A stretch of 64,000 nucleotides of DNA. It comes from Teretinema zuelzerae. GTDB lineage: Bacteria > Spirochaetota > Spirochaetia > Treponematales > Treponemataceae. The stretch lies in NCBI RefSeq assembly GCF_021021555.1, contig NZ_JAINWA010000001.1, forward strand, positions 1,426,001 through 1,490,000. The letters run 5' to 3'. Both the position numbers and the translations under genes were made by a program. The notes beneath the pieces were generated by a model that had not been told where the DNA came from, searched no databases, and was given only the letters and a program-made list of their open reading frames with translations. Shown one piece after another: positions 36,447-45,420 of the stretch (position 1 is its first letter; every line of letters begins with the position of its first letter).

Positions 36447-38568
36447 TTTCCGCCTTTTCGCTGGCGTCGACGATTTGTTCGACATCCAGAATCAGAGCCA
36501 CAGAGCCGTCCCCGAGAATGCTGCCGCTGGAGACTCCGACGGCCCGCTTATAGAGCTTGCCCAAGGGTTTGATGACGGTCTGGTTTCCGCCGATAACCTG
36601 ATCAACCAATATTCCGACGTGGGTGTTTTTAATGTTCACCACGACGATCTGTTCGATATCGTTTCTTGTTCCGGGAATCGCGAAGAAATCGCGCATATTC
36701 ACGAAGGGAAGCTGCTTGTCGTGGAAGATGACCACGTTGTTGTCGTTCTTCTGGTTCTTCTGTATGAACTCGAGGCAGCCGACTACGACGGCGAGCGGGA
36801 TGATGAAGAACTCTTCGCCGATGCGCACGAGGAGGCCGTCGATGATCGCGAGAGTGAGCGGTATTTTCAGAATGATGCGGGTGCCCTTAGCCTCACGGCT
36901 TTCTATCGCGATGCTTCCGTTGATGAGCTCCATCTGGCGATTCACCACGTCCATTCCGACTCCGCGGCCGGAAACGGCGGTAACCTGCTCCTTTGTGGAG
37001 AACCCGGGAGCGAAGATAAGGCGGTATATTTCTTCGTCGCTTATCTGCGAATCGGGAGCGATCAGGCCTTTGCCGACTGCCTTTTTGAGAATGGCAGCCT
37101 TGTTCAAGCCGTTTCCGTCGTCCTCGATGGTGACGTGAACGGAGGCTCCGGTTTGAGTCGCGGAAAGACGTATGGTTCCGGCGGCGGGCTTTCCGCGCTC
37201 GGCGCGCACTTCCGGGCTTTCGATTCCGTGGTCCAAAGAGTTGCGGATGATGTGGATAAGCGGATCGTTGAGCTTTTCGATGACCGTTTTATCAAGCTCG
37301 GTTTCGCCGCCTTCGGTTTCAAGCTCGACGGATTTCCCCAGCTCGGTCGACAGGTCCCGGACAAGCCGCTTGAAGCTCGAAAAAGTCGTGCCGATCGGAA
37401 CCATGCGGATGCTCATCGTGTTGTTACGGAGCTCGTCGGTAAGCCGCCCGAATTGTTCGACTATTGAAACGAGCTCGTCGTTCTCCGCGAAGGTTCGGCT
37501 CGTCTGCTGGATTCTGGCATGGACGGTGACGAGTTCTCCGACCAAGGACATGAGCTGATCGAGCTTCTCCGATTTCACGCGGATGGTGCTCATATCCGCG
37601 GCGAGCGCCTTGGTCTTCTGAACCTTTTGAATCTGCTTCTGCGCTTCAAGAGCCGCCTTCAAATCTGTTTGGGATACAAGATGTTCCTCCACAAGAATTT
37701 CGCCGATGCGCTTTTGCCGCCCGAGAATTCTCGACAACACCTGCGCGTCCAGCTTCCCGCTGTCCACGAGAATCTCGCCCAGCTTTTTGTCCGCCGGAAT
37801 ATTCTCTTCTATCAGATTTTCAAGGCATTCGATTTTCACTTCGGAAAAATCCTCGACAAAGATGAAAATATCCCGTATCTGGTTTTCCGAGGCGCCGGTT
37901 GATACATAGATATCCCATCCGGTCGCGCAGTCTTCAGGATCGAAGTCGGCGGCAGCGGGAACGCGGTCGAAGAAGGGTATGCAGACTGTTTCGCCCAGCC
38001 CGCGGATTTCAGAAAGAATGGAGAGGGGGCTTGCGCCGCGCCGAAAGAAATCCGCGCCGGGGCGGAATAGAATATGCCAGGTTTTCAGTTCCTCGTCCTT
38101 TGCTTTTCTACCTGATCCGGCATGGGAATCGGCCGCGGAGGAAACAGAGGATACTTCGTCCGCGGCGTCTTTCCGCACGGACGCGGCAAAGCCTGTCGCT
38201 ACCCGGAAAGCCTCTAAAAAGGCCGAAAGGTTTTCGCTCAGGGGATCGGAAGCATCGGAAAAATCTTCGAGCATCTCCAAGATATGATCCCGGGCGGTAA
38301 GCGTATTGCCGATGAGGTCGGTAGTCACCGAGATGCGGCCCTCGCGCAGCGCGGTCAATATCGACTCCACCTCGTGCGCGAACGACGAAATTTTATCAAG
38401 GCCGAACATGGCGGCGGAACCCTTGATGGTGTGCATGACCCGGAAAACGGCCGATATAAGCTCCTTGTCCTCGGGATTCTCTTCCAGCTCGAGCAGCGTG
38501 GTTTCAAGAGTTCCGAGAAGCTCCAGAGCCTCCTCTTTAAAGGTTTCGATGAACTTGTCGTTTTTCAT
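36439..38568 (-). CDS. cheA: CheA chemotaxis histidine kinase with MshEN-like insertion
   Basis: The product is 709 residues. Domains in order: Hpt with the phosphorylated His in VMHTIKGSA (about residue 46), a P2-like region (about 165-255), an unusual insert (about 260-320), the dimerisation helices, the ATPase domain (LIHIIRNSLDHGIES, VEDDGNGL, PGFSTKEQVTAVSGRGVGMDVV) and a CheW-like P5 domain. The insert holds two consecutive 24-residue motifs of the form K/R-L/I-G-x-x-L-V...L...Q, as in MshEN domains that bind c-di-GMP. The second lacks the motif Gly, and the motifs are closer together than usual. I use the ATG at 38568; a TTG two codons upstream overlaps the STAS stop. Confidence 0.92.
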   Translation of the reverse strand: MKNDKFIETFKEEALELLGTLETTLLELEENPEDKELISAVFRVMHTIKGSAAMFGLDKISSFAHEVESILTALREGRISVTTDLIGNTLTARDHILEMLEDFSDASDPLSENLSAFLEAFRVATGFAASVRKDAADEVSSVSSAADSHAGSGRKAKDEELKTWHILFRPGADFFRRGASPLSILSEIRGLGETVCIPFFDRVPAAADFDPEDCATGWDIYVSTGASENQIRDIFIFVEDFSEVKIECLENLIEENIPADKKLGEILVDSGKLDAQVLSRILGRQKRIGEILVEEHLVSQTDLKAALEAQKQIQKVQKTKALAADMSTIRVKSEKLDQLMSLVGELVTVHARIQQTSRTFAENDELVSIVEQFGRLTDELRNNTMSIRMVPIGTTFSSFKRLVRDLSTELGKSVELETEGGETELDKTVIEKLNDPLIHIIRNSLDHGIESPEVRAERGKPAAGTIRLSATQTGASVHVTIEDDGNGLNKAAILKKAVGKGLIAPDSQISDEEIYRLIFAPGFSTKEQVTAVSGRGVGMDVVNRQMELINGSIAIESREAKGTRIILKIPLTLAIIDGLLVRIGEEFFIIPLAVVVGCLEFIQKNQKNDNNVVIFHDKQLPFVNMRDFFAIPGTRNDIEQIVVVNIKNTHVGILVDQVIGGNQTVIKPLGKLYKRAVGVSSGSILGDGSVALILDVEQIVDASEKAEND

Positions 38569-38570
38569 AG

Positions 38571-38870
38571 TCAAAGAACCGCCTTTATTTTTTCTTCAAC
38601 TTCTTCCGCTGTTCTGCACGGCGATTCGATTACGCCGGCCGTGAGCAAAACTGCGTTGAAAGCTTCCGTCGGAGCGCCGCGAAATGATACCTTTCCCGAT
38701 CCGGACAACGAGCTGCGAAGCAGAGATACAAGAAGCTGAAGCCCTGAAAGATCGATTTCTTCGCATGCGGTAATATCCAGCTCCAGGCTGCGCTTCGCCG
38801 ACAACACTTCAAGAAACGCGGTTTTCGCGCTCTGCACGCGGTCGATGGTCAGATTGCCCGTATCGGTCAT
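38571..38870 (-). CDS. STAS domain protein in the che operon
   Basis: The product is 99 residues, a lone STAS domain: a strand SLELDITACEEIDLSGLQLLVSL with the conserved DxSG turn, and a C-terminal helix. In anti-sigma antagonists the Ser next to this Gly is phosphorylated; here the motif reads DLSGLQ, so the Ser is retained. It overlaps cheW by ATGA and cheA by a few bases, so it is made with the kinase. It might bind a receptor-kinase component or link chemotaxis to another pathway. Confidence 0.82.
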   Translation of the reverse strand: MTDTGNLTIDRVQSAKTAFLEVLSAKRSLELDITACEEIDLSGLQLLVSLLRSSLSGSGKVSFRGAPTEAFNAVLLTAGVIESPCRTAEEVEEKIKAVL

Positions 38871-39376
38871 GAAAGAGCCTCCTCTTCCTGTATGGAATCG
38901 AGAAGCTCATGGCCGGAGAGCAGTTTGTTGATGTTCAGGATTATCACGAAGGATTCGCCGATCTTCCCCATGCCGACTATGAACTCGGTGTCTATCGCGA
39001 TTCCGATTTTCGGGGGAGGCTCGATCGCCGAAGGCTCGATTGTTTCAACCTTTTCCACATTGTCGCTGAAGATGCCGATCGTAAAACAGTTTTCCTCGTC
39101 GTCGTCGAAAAAGTTGTCTATCTCGGTCACGATTATCGAGGTGTCCTCGGTAATTTCCGTCGAACCGAGGCCGAATTTCAACCGGAGGTCCAAAACGGGA
39201 ACGACATTCCCCCGAAGATTGATCACGCCGCTCATAAACTCCGGCATCCTGGGAACCCGGGTTATTCTGGGAACCCCGAGAACTTCCCGGATATTGCCGA
39301 CGTTTATCGCGTACAACTCTCCGGCGAGAGAAAAAGTCAAATATTCGTTAATCCCATTTAAATCGGTTACATCCAC
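38867..39376 (-). CDS. cheW: CheW coupling protein (second copy in operon)
   Basis: The product is 169 residues with a GTG start after AAGGAG. CheW links receptors to CheA. The family pattern is clear: FSLAGELYAINVGNIREVLGVPRITRVPRMPEFMSGVINLRGNVVPVLDLR, followed by the ILNINKLL end. An acidic loop (NFFDDDEEN) is inserted. It is about half identical to the neighbouring CheW by eye, so the pair may arise from duplication. Confidence 0.92.
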   Translation of the reverse strand: MDVTDLNGINEYLTFSLAGELYAINVGNIREVLGVPRITRVPRMPEFMSGVINLRGNVVPVLDLRLKFGLGSTEITEDTSIIVTEIDNFFDDDEENCFTIGIFSDNVEKVETIEPSAIEPPPKIGIAIDTEFIVGMGKIGESFVIILNINKLLSGHELLDSIQEEEALS

Positions 39377-39403
39377 AACAAACTCCTTCAGGACCGCCCG
39401 AGC

Positions 39404-39910
39404 TTACGCCTCTACCGCGGTGGATTGAATCTCTTCCATTTCGCTGCCGGTTAAAATCTTGTTAATGTTCAAAATCATGATGAAATTATTTTCCACATGG
39501 CCCATGCCCTGAATAAACTCAGTATCGATGGAAACGCCGATCTTCGGCGGAGGCTCGATGCTTTCCGGTTCTATCGTTATCACCTTCTGCACTTCGTCGC
39601 TGAAGATGCCGATCACCAATTCCTCCTCGGTGCCGTCGTCCTTGTTGCGGAATATTTCCGTCACGATTATTCCTGTTTTTTCGGTGACGGTTATCTCGCC
39701 AAGATCGAACTTTTTGCACAGATCCAGAACGGGGACGACGCTTCCGCGGAGATTTATGATGCCCTTCATATGGGGCGGCATTTTCGGAACCTTTGTGATT
39801 TTCGGTATGCCGAGAACTTCCTTGATATTCGCAACATTTACGGCGTACATTTCATCGGCAAGCTTGAAGGTAAGGTACTGGTGAATTTCTTGGCGGTTCT
39901 TGTCTGTCAT
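39404..39910 (-). CDS. cheW: CheW coupling protein (first copy in operon)
   Basis: The product is 168 residues. It shows the same CheW signature (KLADEMYAVNVANIKEVLGIPKITKVP, INLRGSVVPVLDLCKKF) and ends in MILNINKIL. The ATG directly follows the stop of the MCP gene, and its AGGAG ribosome site lies inside the codons for the MCP's last residues, so translation of the two is tightly linked. Confidence 0.92.
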   Translation of the reverse strand: MTDKNRQEIHQYLTFKLADEMYAVNVANIKEVLGIPKITKVPKMPPHMKGIINLRGSVVPVLDLCKKFDLGEITVTEKTGIIVTEIFRNKDDGTEEELVIGIFSDEVQKVITIEPESIEPPPKIGVSIDTEFIQGMGHVENNFIMILNINKILTGSEMEEIQSTAVEA

Positions 39911-42295
39911 TTAAAACTCCTGAAAATCATTATCGAGGGCATCGCGGCCCGAAGGCCGAACGTCGTCATCCAGAATAATGTGAACGCCCCCGAGGGGTAT
40001 TCTTTTTCCGCCCTTTTCGCGAGGCGCGTCGGTTTTCGGCAGAGGCTCCGATTTCTTCGGCCCTTCCTGTTTATTAGCCTGCGCGTCAGCGGTTTTAACG
40101 GCTGGAGGCGTCTTGCCTGCAGGCGTCGGCGCTTTATAATCAGGCCGAGTCGCTTTATCCGCTGTCGGCGCTTTTAAGACCGGCGCTGGCCTCGTTGAAT
40201 CAGGCTTCTTCGGCTGACCCGCCGGCGCGCCTGCAGAATTGGATGCCCGGGGCGGCGCAGGCGGTTTTTTCAGGCCGGAAAGCGCGGAAGGCCGGGACAG
40301 AGCGGGCGGGGTCAGAGTCTTCGCCTTCGATTGTTCGCCGGCATCAGATTTACGCGCGTCCTTCGCTCCCGATATTTGCGCCCTGCCGGCAAGAGGTTTC
40401 CCGGCAGGTTTCGGCGGAGCAAGCCGCTGAAGATCCTTTCTGTTCTGCGGAGGCGGTGAAAGCTCGGCCTTCGAACCCTCCGGGCCAGATTTGGAAGCGG
40501 CGGCTTGAGCGCGTTCAAGCTTGAAGAAGCTGATGGTCTCCCGGAGCCGGTCCGACTGGCTCGCCAGCTCTTCCGACATGGAGGCGGATTCTTCCGACGC
40601 GGACGCGTTCTGCTGAACGACCTTGTCCAGCTGAAGAATCGCGGCGTTGATCTGTTCCGCTCCCGAATTCTGTTCATTGCTGGACGCGCTGATTTCCTGG
40701 ATGAGATCGGCCGTGCGCTTGATATCGGGGATCATCTCGGCAATCGTGGCTCCGGCCTCTTCGGCGATGGACACGCTGTCGGTGGAAAGGGTGCTGATTG
40801 CTCCCGCTTCTTTTTGGCTGCGCTCGGCGAGCTTCCCGACTTCCGCGGCAACAACCGCAAAGCCCTTGCCGTATTCACCCGCCCTGGCAGCTTCGATCGA
40901 CGCGTTAAGCGCCAGCATATTGGTGGACCGCGCGATTTCCTCGATGATGCCGATCTTGGAAGCGATTTCCTTCATCGCTTCGACTGTCGCGACGACAGCC
41001 TTTCCGCCGGCTTCCGCGGACTGCGCCGATTTCTGCGCGATTTTTTCGGTTTGAAGCGCGTTTTCAGCGTTCTGTTTTATGTTCGAAGTCATTTCTTCCA
41101 TGGAGGCGGAAATTTCTTCAACCGACGCGGCCTGTTCCGTCGCGCCCTGGGACATCTGCTGAGACGTGCTGCTCAGCTCCTGGCTTCCGGCGGCGACCTG
41201 CAAGGCGGCGCCGTTGACTTCCTCGACGATTGAACGCAGGCGCTCCAGCATTCCCTGAAGAGCGTCGGCCAACTGGCCGATTTCGTCCTTCTGACGAATA
41301 TCCAGGGAAACCGACAAATTACCGGCCGCGATTTCTGAGGCGAAGCGAACGCCTTTGGCCATTGCCCCGGTAATGCTGCGCGTAATGAAGACAGCGAACA
41401 GTATCCCGATTATGAGAGCGGAAATAACGCTCGCCAGAACCAGAATAATCGTTCGGGTTATCATATCGAACATCGCCGCCGAATATTCTTCGCTCACTGT
41501 ATTTGCGTATGCCACGGTGAGCGTTCCGGCTTCTCCGGAGGACGACTGAGCTTTAGCTTGCGCGGTTGCGATCGTCGTAAACTCGCCGGCGAATTGTCCC
41601 AGCTTTCCGAACATCGCGAAAGCCGAATCGAATTCGCTCCGAACAGTTCCGGAAGACAGCGTGCTTCTCAAATCCTGAAAGAGAGCCCCCATTCGTTTGA
41701 AGTCGGCCTCCATCGTAGATACATAGCGCGCGTCGTTCGTCTGTATGTACATTTGCAGATCGTACCGGAAGTTGGCGGCTAGTTCGTAGAGTTCTTCCAG
41801 CCCGGCGGCCGCGCGGGTAGACGCAGGGGTCGAAAGCCGAAGCTGGTCGCGAATCATGCCGGATAGCATTTTTTCAAGATCTTTGCCGGTCTTCTCAAAA
41901 TCGGCAGATTTTTTCTGTTGTTCCGATTCGAGGGCGACATACTCGAGAAAACCTTTTTCGTAAGCCTGGGCGCCCTTCGCGATATTCGAGAAAAGCTCCT
42001 TTTTTTCTGCGGAACGTTCTTTCCCGGACAATTCGGCTGCCAAGACGCCGACTCCCTTCATCTTATTTATAACAAGGGTTTTCGACGCTTCGTCTTTCTT
42101 GATAACAAAGTCCTTGCCTGCGGCTGTTCCCGCCTGCATGCTTTCGACAATCGCGGAAACCTGTTCGTTTTTAGCCGATACAGACCGGACAACCTGCAGA
42201 TTGACCATGGATATGACAGAGATCACGACAGTCAGCAATAAAACGAGGGCGAATCCGCCGCCGATCTTCATATTCAGTTTCAGATTGTTAAACAC
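39911..42295 (-). CDS. Methyl-accepting chemotaxis protein with long tether and CheR pentapeptide
   Basis: The product is 794 residues. Layout: membrane helix (about 12-32), a helical periplasmic sensor (35-275), a second membrane helix, HAMP, a methylation helix and the signalling tip ([29 protein letters not shown]), then about 150 residues rich in Pro, Ala and Lys, ending in DFQEF. That end fits the CheR-binding pentapeptide pattern x-aromatic-x-x-aromatic at the tip of a flexible tether. I start at the GTG at 42295, 8 nt after GAGGAG; a GTG three codons upstream overlaps that site. It is the first gene of the che operon. Confidence 0.88.
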   Translation of the reverse strand: MFNNLKLNMKIGGGFALVLLLTVVISVISMVNLQVVRSVSAKNEQVSAIVESMQAGTAAGKDFVIKKDEASKTLVINKMKGVGVLAAELSGKERSAEKKELFSNIAKGAQAYEKGFLEYVALESEQQKKSADFEKTGKDLEKMLSGMIRDQLRLSTPASTRAAAGLEELYELAANFRYDLQMYIQTNDARYVSTMEADFKRMGALFQDLRSTLSSGTVRSEFDSAFAMFGKLGQFAGEFTTIATAQAKAQSSSGEAGTLTVAYANTVSEEYSAAMFDMITRTIILVLASVISALIIGILFAVFITRSITGAMAKGVRFASEIAAGNLSVSLDIRQKDEIGQLADALQGMLERLRSIVEEVNGAALQVAAGSQELSSTSQQMSQGATEQAASVEEISASMEEMTSNIKQNAENALQTEKIAQKSAQSAEAGGKAVVATVEAMKEIASKIGIIEEIARSTNMLALNASIEAARAGEYGKGFAVVAAEVGKLAERSQKEAGAISTLSTDSVSIAEEAGATIAEMIPDIKRTADLIQEISASSNEQNSGAEQINAAILQLDKVVQQNASASEESASMSEELASQSDRLRETISFFKLERAQAAASKSGPEGSKAELSPPPQNRKDLQRLAPPKPAGKPLAGRAQISGAKDARKSDAGEQSKAKTLTPPALSRPSALSGLKKPPAPPRASNSAGAPAGQPKKPDSTRPAPVLKAPTADKATRPDYKAPTPAGKTPPAVKTADAQANKQEGPKKSEPLPKTDAPREKGGKRIPLGGVHIILDDDVRPSGRDALDNDFQEF

Positions 42296-42328
42296 AATTG
42301 ACACTCCTCGCTTCAGACATCAACTCTA

Positions 42329-42358
42329 AGTCTAGTTTCCGCATGAGCTCTTTGTCAA
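42329..42358 (-). promoter_or_regulatory. che operon promoter
   Basis: TTGACA, an 18-nt spacer and TAGACT lie on the minus strand, with TA following the -10 box (CTAGACTTA). It matches the MCP promoter at 21507-21536 in both boxes and spacing. Confidence 0.6.
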
Positions 42359-42370
42359 ATTTTCCGGCAC

Positions 42371-42400
42371 TTTACCAGCGCGCTGCGAACGGAATACAAT
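42371..42400 (+). promoter_or_regulatory. Putative rlmJ promoter
   Basis: TTTACC, 18 nt and TACAAT; the -10 box ends 6 nt before the ATG at 42407, so a leaderless mRNA is suggested. Confidence 0.4.
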
Positions 42401-42406
42401 CGGCGA

Positions 42407-43261
42407 ATGCTCAGTTACAGACACGCTTATCATGCGGGAAACCACGCGGACATTCTCAAGCATTCGATTCTGGCCCTTACGGCTCTTTCATACGGTCAAA
42501 AAGACAAACCGTTCACCTATATCGATACCCATGCGGGAGGCGGTTTATACGATCTCGACTCCGCCGAAGCCTTGAAAACAGGCGAAGCCGACAAGGGGAT
42601 CAGGTCTATGCTGCGCGGCAGCCCGGTTCTGAACGGCATAGAATCCTACATGGATATCTGCAAATCAATGGAAGAAGGCCGGAATCAATATCCCGGGTCC
42701 CCGGAACTGGTTCGCAGGCTTTCCCGGGATGACGACCAGCTGATTCTAATGGAGCTGCACAACACGGAAATCGAGAACCTCAAACGGCGCATGGGAGGAG
42801 ACTCCCGCGTGCATATCCACCATCGCGACGGATTCGCCGGGATTCGCGCGTTGACGCCTCCTACTCCGAGAAGAGGCTTCGCGCTTATAGACCCGAGCTA
42901 CGAAACCGACGACGACTGGTCCCGGGCCGCAAGAACGCTGATCGATGTGAAAAAACGCTGGCCTGCCGGATCGCTCCTCCTGTGGTATCCCCTGCTTTCC
43001 CGGAGAATCGGCGAAATCTCTCTTCTCAAAGACAGCCTCACGGTTTCCGATATTCCCGGCATTCTATGCGCCGAGCTCCATTTGCGGCCGTTGAATGAAA
43101 GCGAAGAAGACGGCTGGGGTCTGACCGGATCCGGGATGATGCTCGTCGATCCGCCCTGGAAGATGTACGAATCCATTGCAGGAATATTGCCGGGACTTGC
43201 CGGTATGCTCGGCGGAGAAGAAGCGTCCTGGAGCCTTGAATGGCTGAACGCTCCAGTTTGA
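42407..43261 (+). CDS. rlmJ: 23S rRNA (adenine-N6)-methyltransferase RlmJ
   Basis: The product is 284 residues. The N-terminus MLSYRHAYHAGNHADILKH is the hallmark of RlmJ, which methylates A2030 of 23S rRNA in E. coli. The SAM-binding motif is YIDTHAGGGLYDL and the catalytic motif IV is LIDPSYE. The end GSGMMLVDPPWKM is also typical. The family's length is about 280. It stands alone, divergent from the che operon, and is followed by the riboflavin promoter within 10 nt of its stop. Confidence 0.92.
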   Translation: MLSYRHAYHAGNHADILKHSILALTALSYGQKDKPFTYIDTHAGGGLYDLDSAEALKTGEADKGIRSMLRGSPVLNGIESYMDICKSMEEGRNQYPGSPELVRRLSRDDDQLILMELHNTEIENLKRRMGGDSRVHIHHRDGFAGIRALTPPTPRRGFALIDPSYETDDDWSRAARTLIDVKKRWPAGSLLLWYPLLSRRIGEISLLKDSLTVSDIPGILCAELHLRPLNESEEDGWGLTGSGMMLVDPPWKMYESIAGILPGLAGMLGGEEASWSLEWLNAPV

Positions 43262-43270
43262 AACGCGGAC

Positions 43271-43299
43271 TTGACAAAAAAAAAGCCGGCCGATAGGAT
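43271..43299 (+). promoter_or_regulatory. rib operon promoter
   Basis: TTGACA, a 17-nt spacer and TAGGAT lie just upstream of the FMN riboswitch. Confidence 0.7.
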
Positions 43300-43309
43300 C
43301 GGGACAACT

Positions 43310-43440
43310 GGTTCTTCAGGGCGGGGTGAAATTCCCCACCGGCGGTACAGCCCGCGAGCAGAAGAAATCCCGCACAGGGAGCCTTCAGCAGATTCGGTGA
43401 AACTCCGAAGCCGACAGTAAAGTCTGGATGAAAGAAGATT
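43310..43440 (+). promoter_or_regulatory. FMN riboswitch (RFN element)
   Basis: The conserved RFN core is present: TTCAGGGCGGGGTGAAA, then CCACCGGCGGTA, AGCCCGCGAGC, the GATTCGGTGAAACTCCG arm, GCCGACAGTAAAGTC and GGATGAAAGAAGA closing on the initial TTCTTC. It binds flavin mononucleotide and shuts down the downstream riboflavin genes. Confidence 0.95.
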
Positions 43441-43553
43441 CCGTTATTCGCACGCGATTTCGCGCGTTCGGGAGCCGCGGGCTTACGTTCAAAGAACGAT
43501 GCCTCTGCCGGATACCGGAGGGAAGCGCCGTATGCGTTTTGTTGCAAACAACG

Positions 43554-43589
43554 CCCTGAAGACAGAAATTCTGTTTTCGGGGTTTTTTT
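43554..43589 (+). terminator. Riboswitch expression platform: terminator that also hides the ribD ribosome site
   Basis: A 12-bp stem (43554-43565 with 43571-43582) has an AAATT loop and is followed by seven T ending right at the ribD ATG. The four G of the 3' arm form the only Shine-Dalgarno sequence of ribD. FMN binding should favour this hairpin, ending transcription and masking translation. Confidence 0.8.
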
Positions 43590-44744
43590 ATGCATTCGCT
43601 TCAGGATGAAAAATACATGGCCCGGACGCTGGAACTGGCGGCCCGCGGAGCAAAAACCGTCCGCCCGAACCCTCTGGTAGGAGCGGTTCTTGTTCGCGAC
43701 GGAATGATCCTCGGAGAAGGCTGGCACGAGTACGCCGGCGGGCCGCATGCAGAAGTCAACGCGGTTGCGGACGCGAAACGCAGGGGGTTCGGGGATCTCT
43801 CGCGCTCGCGCCTCTATGTCACGCTCGAACCCTGCTGCCATCGCGGAAGAACTCCTCCCTGCACGGATCTCGTCTTGCAGGAAAAAATATCGGCGGTAGT
43901 CGCCGGAGTCCTGGATCCCGATCCGAGAGTATCGGGCCGGGGGCTCGAGATTCTCGCACGCGCCGGCGTCGATGCGACGGCGGGTGTTCTTGAAAGTGAA
44001 TGCTCCGCGATCAATTCAATCTTTTTCTCCTGGAAAAAAAACAACCGCCCCTGGACGCTGTTGAAAACGGCAGTCTCACTCGACGGCAAAACCGCGACCG
44101 CCGGGCGCGAATCGAAATGGATAACCGCAGACGAAACGCGCGCGGACGCCCGCCGGCGCAGAGGAGAATTCGCGGCCATCCTCTGCGGGGTCGGCACTGT
44201 TCTGGCGGACGATCCGCTGCTGACTCCGGAGATTTCGCTTTCTCCCGGCGACTCGCGCCCCGAACTGCCGTACAGCAGAATCATCGTCGACTCCGGCTAT
44301 CGCACGCCGCCGTCTTCCCGCGTTTTTCAGGAGGCGGAGCGCTATCCCGTGCTGATCGCCGGCATCGGCGACGCGCCCCGCGGCCTGAAGCATGCCGGCG
44401 CTTCTTTCATCCCTTGCGAGGAAAAAAACGGCAAGGTCTCCCTCCCGGATTTATTCCGCAAACTATCAGCCATGAACATAGACCGTCTTCTCGTCGAAGG
44501 AGGGCCGACCCTCGCCGCGGCCGCATGCGGCGAACGATTGGTCGACCGGGTCAGAATATACGCCGCGCCGATCCTGCTCGGAGGACAAAGCGCGAACGGG
44601 ATGTTTCCCGTTCCGCTCGCCGGATCGATCAAAGACGCGCTCAGACTGCGCAACATGAGCGTCGAAAGACTCGGCCCGGATCTCCTGATAGAAGGCGACC
44701 TGTCCTATCCGGAGACAAAGGAGGCGCCGTGTTCACGGGATTAA
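43590..44744 (+). CDS. ribD: RibD bifunctional riboflavin deaminase/reductase
   Basis: The product is 384 residues. The N-terminal deaminase (1-150) has the zinc motif HAEVNA and PCCHRGRTPPC; the C-terminal reductase begins at RPWTLLKTAVSLDGKTA and holds LLVEGGPTLAAA. It performs the second and third steps from GTP towards riboflavin. It is the first gene of a ribD-ribE-ribBA-ribH operon, and its end overlaps ribE by 16 nt. Confidence 0.94.
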   Translation: MHSLQDEKYMARTLELAARGAKTVRPNPLVGAVLVRDGMILGEGWHEYAGGPHAEVNAVADAKRRGFGDLSRSRLYVTLEPCCHRGRTPPCTDLVLQEKISAVVAGVLDPDPRVSGRGLEILARAGVDATAGVLESECSAINSIFFSWKKNNRPWTLLKTAVSLDGKTATAGRESKWITADETRADARRRRGEFAAILCGVGTVLADDPLLTPEISLSPGDSRPELPYSRIIVDSGYRTPPSSRVFQEAERYPVLIAGIGDAPRGLKHAGASFIPCEEKNGKVSLPDLFRKLSAMNIDRLLVEGGPTLAAAACGERLVDRVRIYAAPILLGGQSANGMFPVPLAGSIKDALRLRNMSVERLGPDLLIEGDLSYPETKEAPCSRD

Positions 44745-45385
44745 TTCAGGAGCAGGGGCGGATTCTGTCGATCCGGACGAGCGGAGCAAGGGGTTCTGCG
44801 TCGGGGAGAATCTCGATCCAGGCGAGACTGACGCTTGAAGGAGCGCGCCTCGGAGACAGCATCGCGGTAGACGGCGTCTGCCTGACCATCGCGCGGTTCG
44901 GTCCGAAGGGCTTTGAGGCCGACATCATGAGCGAGACGCTGAGCCGGACGAAGTTCCGCTTCTCTGCGGCCGGCTGCCCGGTCAATCTCGAACGGGCGAT
45001 CCTCGCCGGAGAGCCGTTCGGGGGCCACATCGTGTCTGGCCACGTCGACGGTTGCGGAAGAATTTCGGAGTCGCGGCCGGCAGGAAACGCCGTTGCCGTC
45101 AGCATCGATTGCGGATCCGACCTTCTGCGCTGGATTATTCCGCAAGGTTCTGTCGCTCTCGACGGCGCGAGCCTCACCGTTACGGAAAAAAGGCGCGACG
45201 GGTTTTCCGTTTCGCTGATCCCCCGCACGGCTGCGCACATAACCCTGCCTGGAAAAAAACGCGGCGAGCTCGTGCACATCGAATGCGACGGCCTGATGAA
45301 GCTGGCGCTCGGCGCTGAACCGGCAAACCGGACGAAAGAGGACGCGCTTTCCATGGAAACGCTCAGGCGTTTCGGTTTCGCCTGA
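44729..45385 (+). CDS. ribE: Riboflavin synthase alpha chain
   Basis: The product is 218 residues with a GTG start after AAGGAGG. The longer open frame upstream is a shadow of ribD. It begins with (M)FTGLIQEQG and has the two lumazine-binding repeats of the family: SIAVDGVCLTIA with GGHIVSGHVDGCG in the first half, and GSVALDGASLTV in the second. It converts two molecules of dimethyl-ribityl-lumazine to riboflavin. Confidence 0.94.
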   Translation: MFTGLIQEQGRILSIRTSGARGSASGRISIQARLTLEGARLGDSIAVDGVCLTIARFGPKGFEADIMSETLSRTKFRFSAAGCPVNLERAILAGEPFGGHIVSGHVDGCGRISESRPAGNAVAVSIDCGSDLLRWIIPQGSVALDGASLTVTEKRRDGFSVSLIPRTAAHITLPGKKRGELVHIECDGLMKLALGAEPANRTKEDALSMETLRRFGFA

Positions 45386-45420
45386 ACGCTGGAAAAAAAA
45401 TAAACCCAAGGAGATAGACC

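Noticed and set aside
33500-42295. cheX in the che operon, as in host-associated treponemes
   Set aside because: No CheX-like product is present; the small gene next to cheA is a STAS domain protein.
44000-44728. N-terminal extension of the riboflavin synthase frame
   Set aside because: It overlaps ribD in another frame; GTG 44729 with AAGGAGG gives the canonical FTGLI start.
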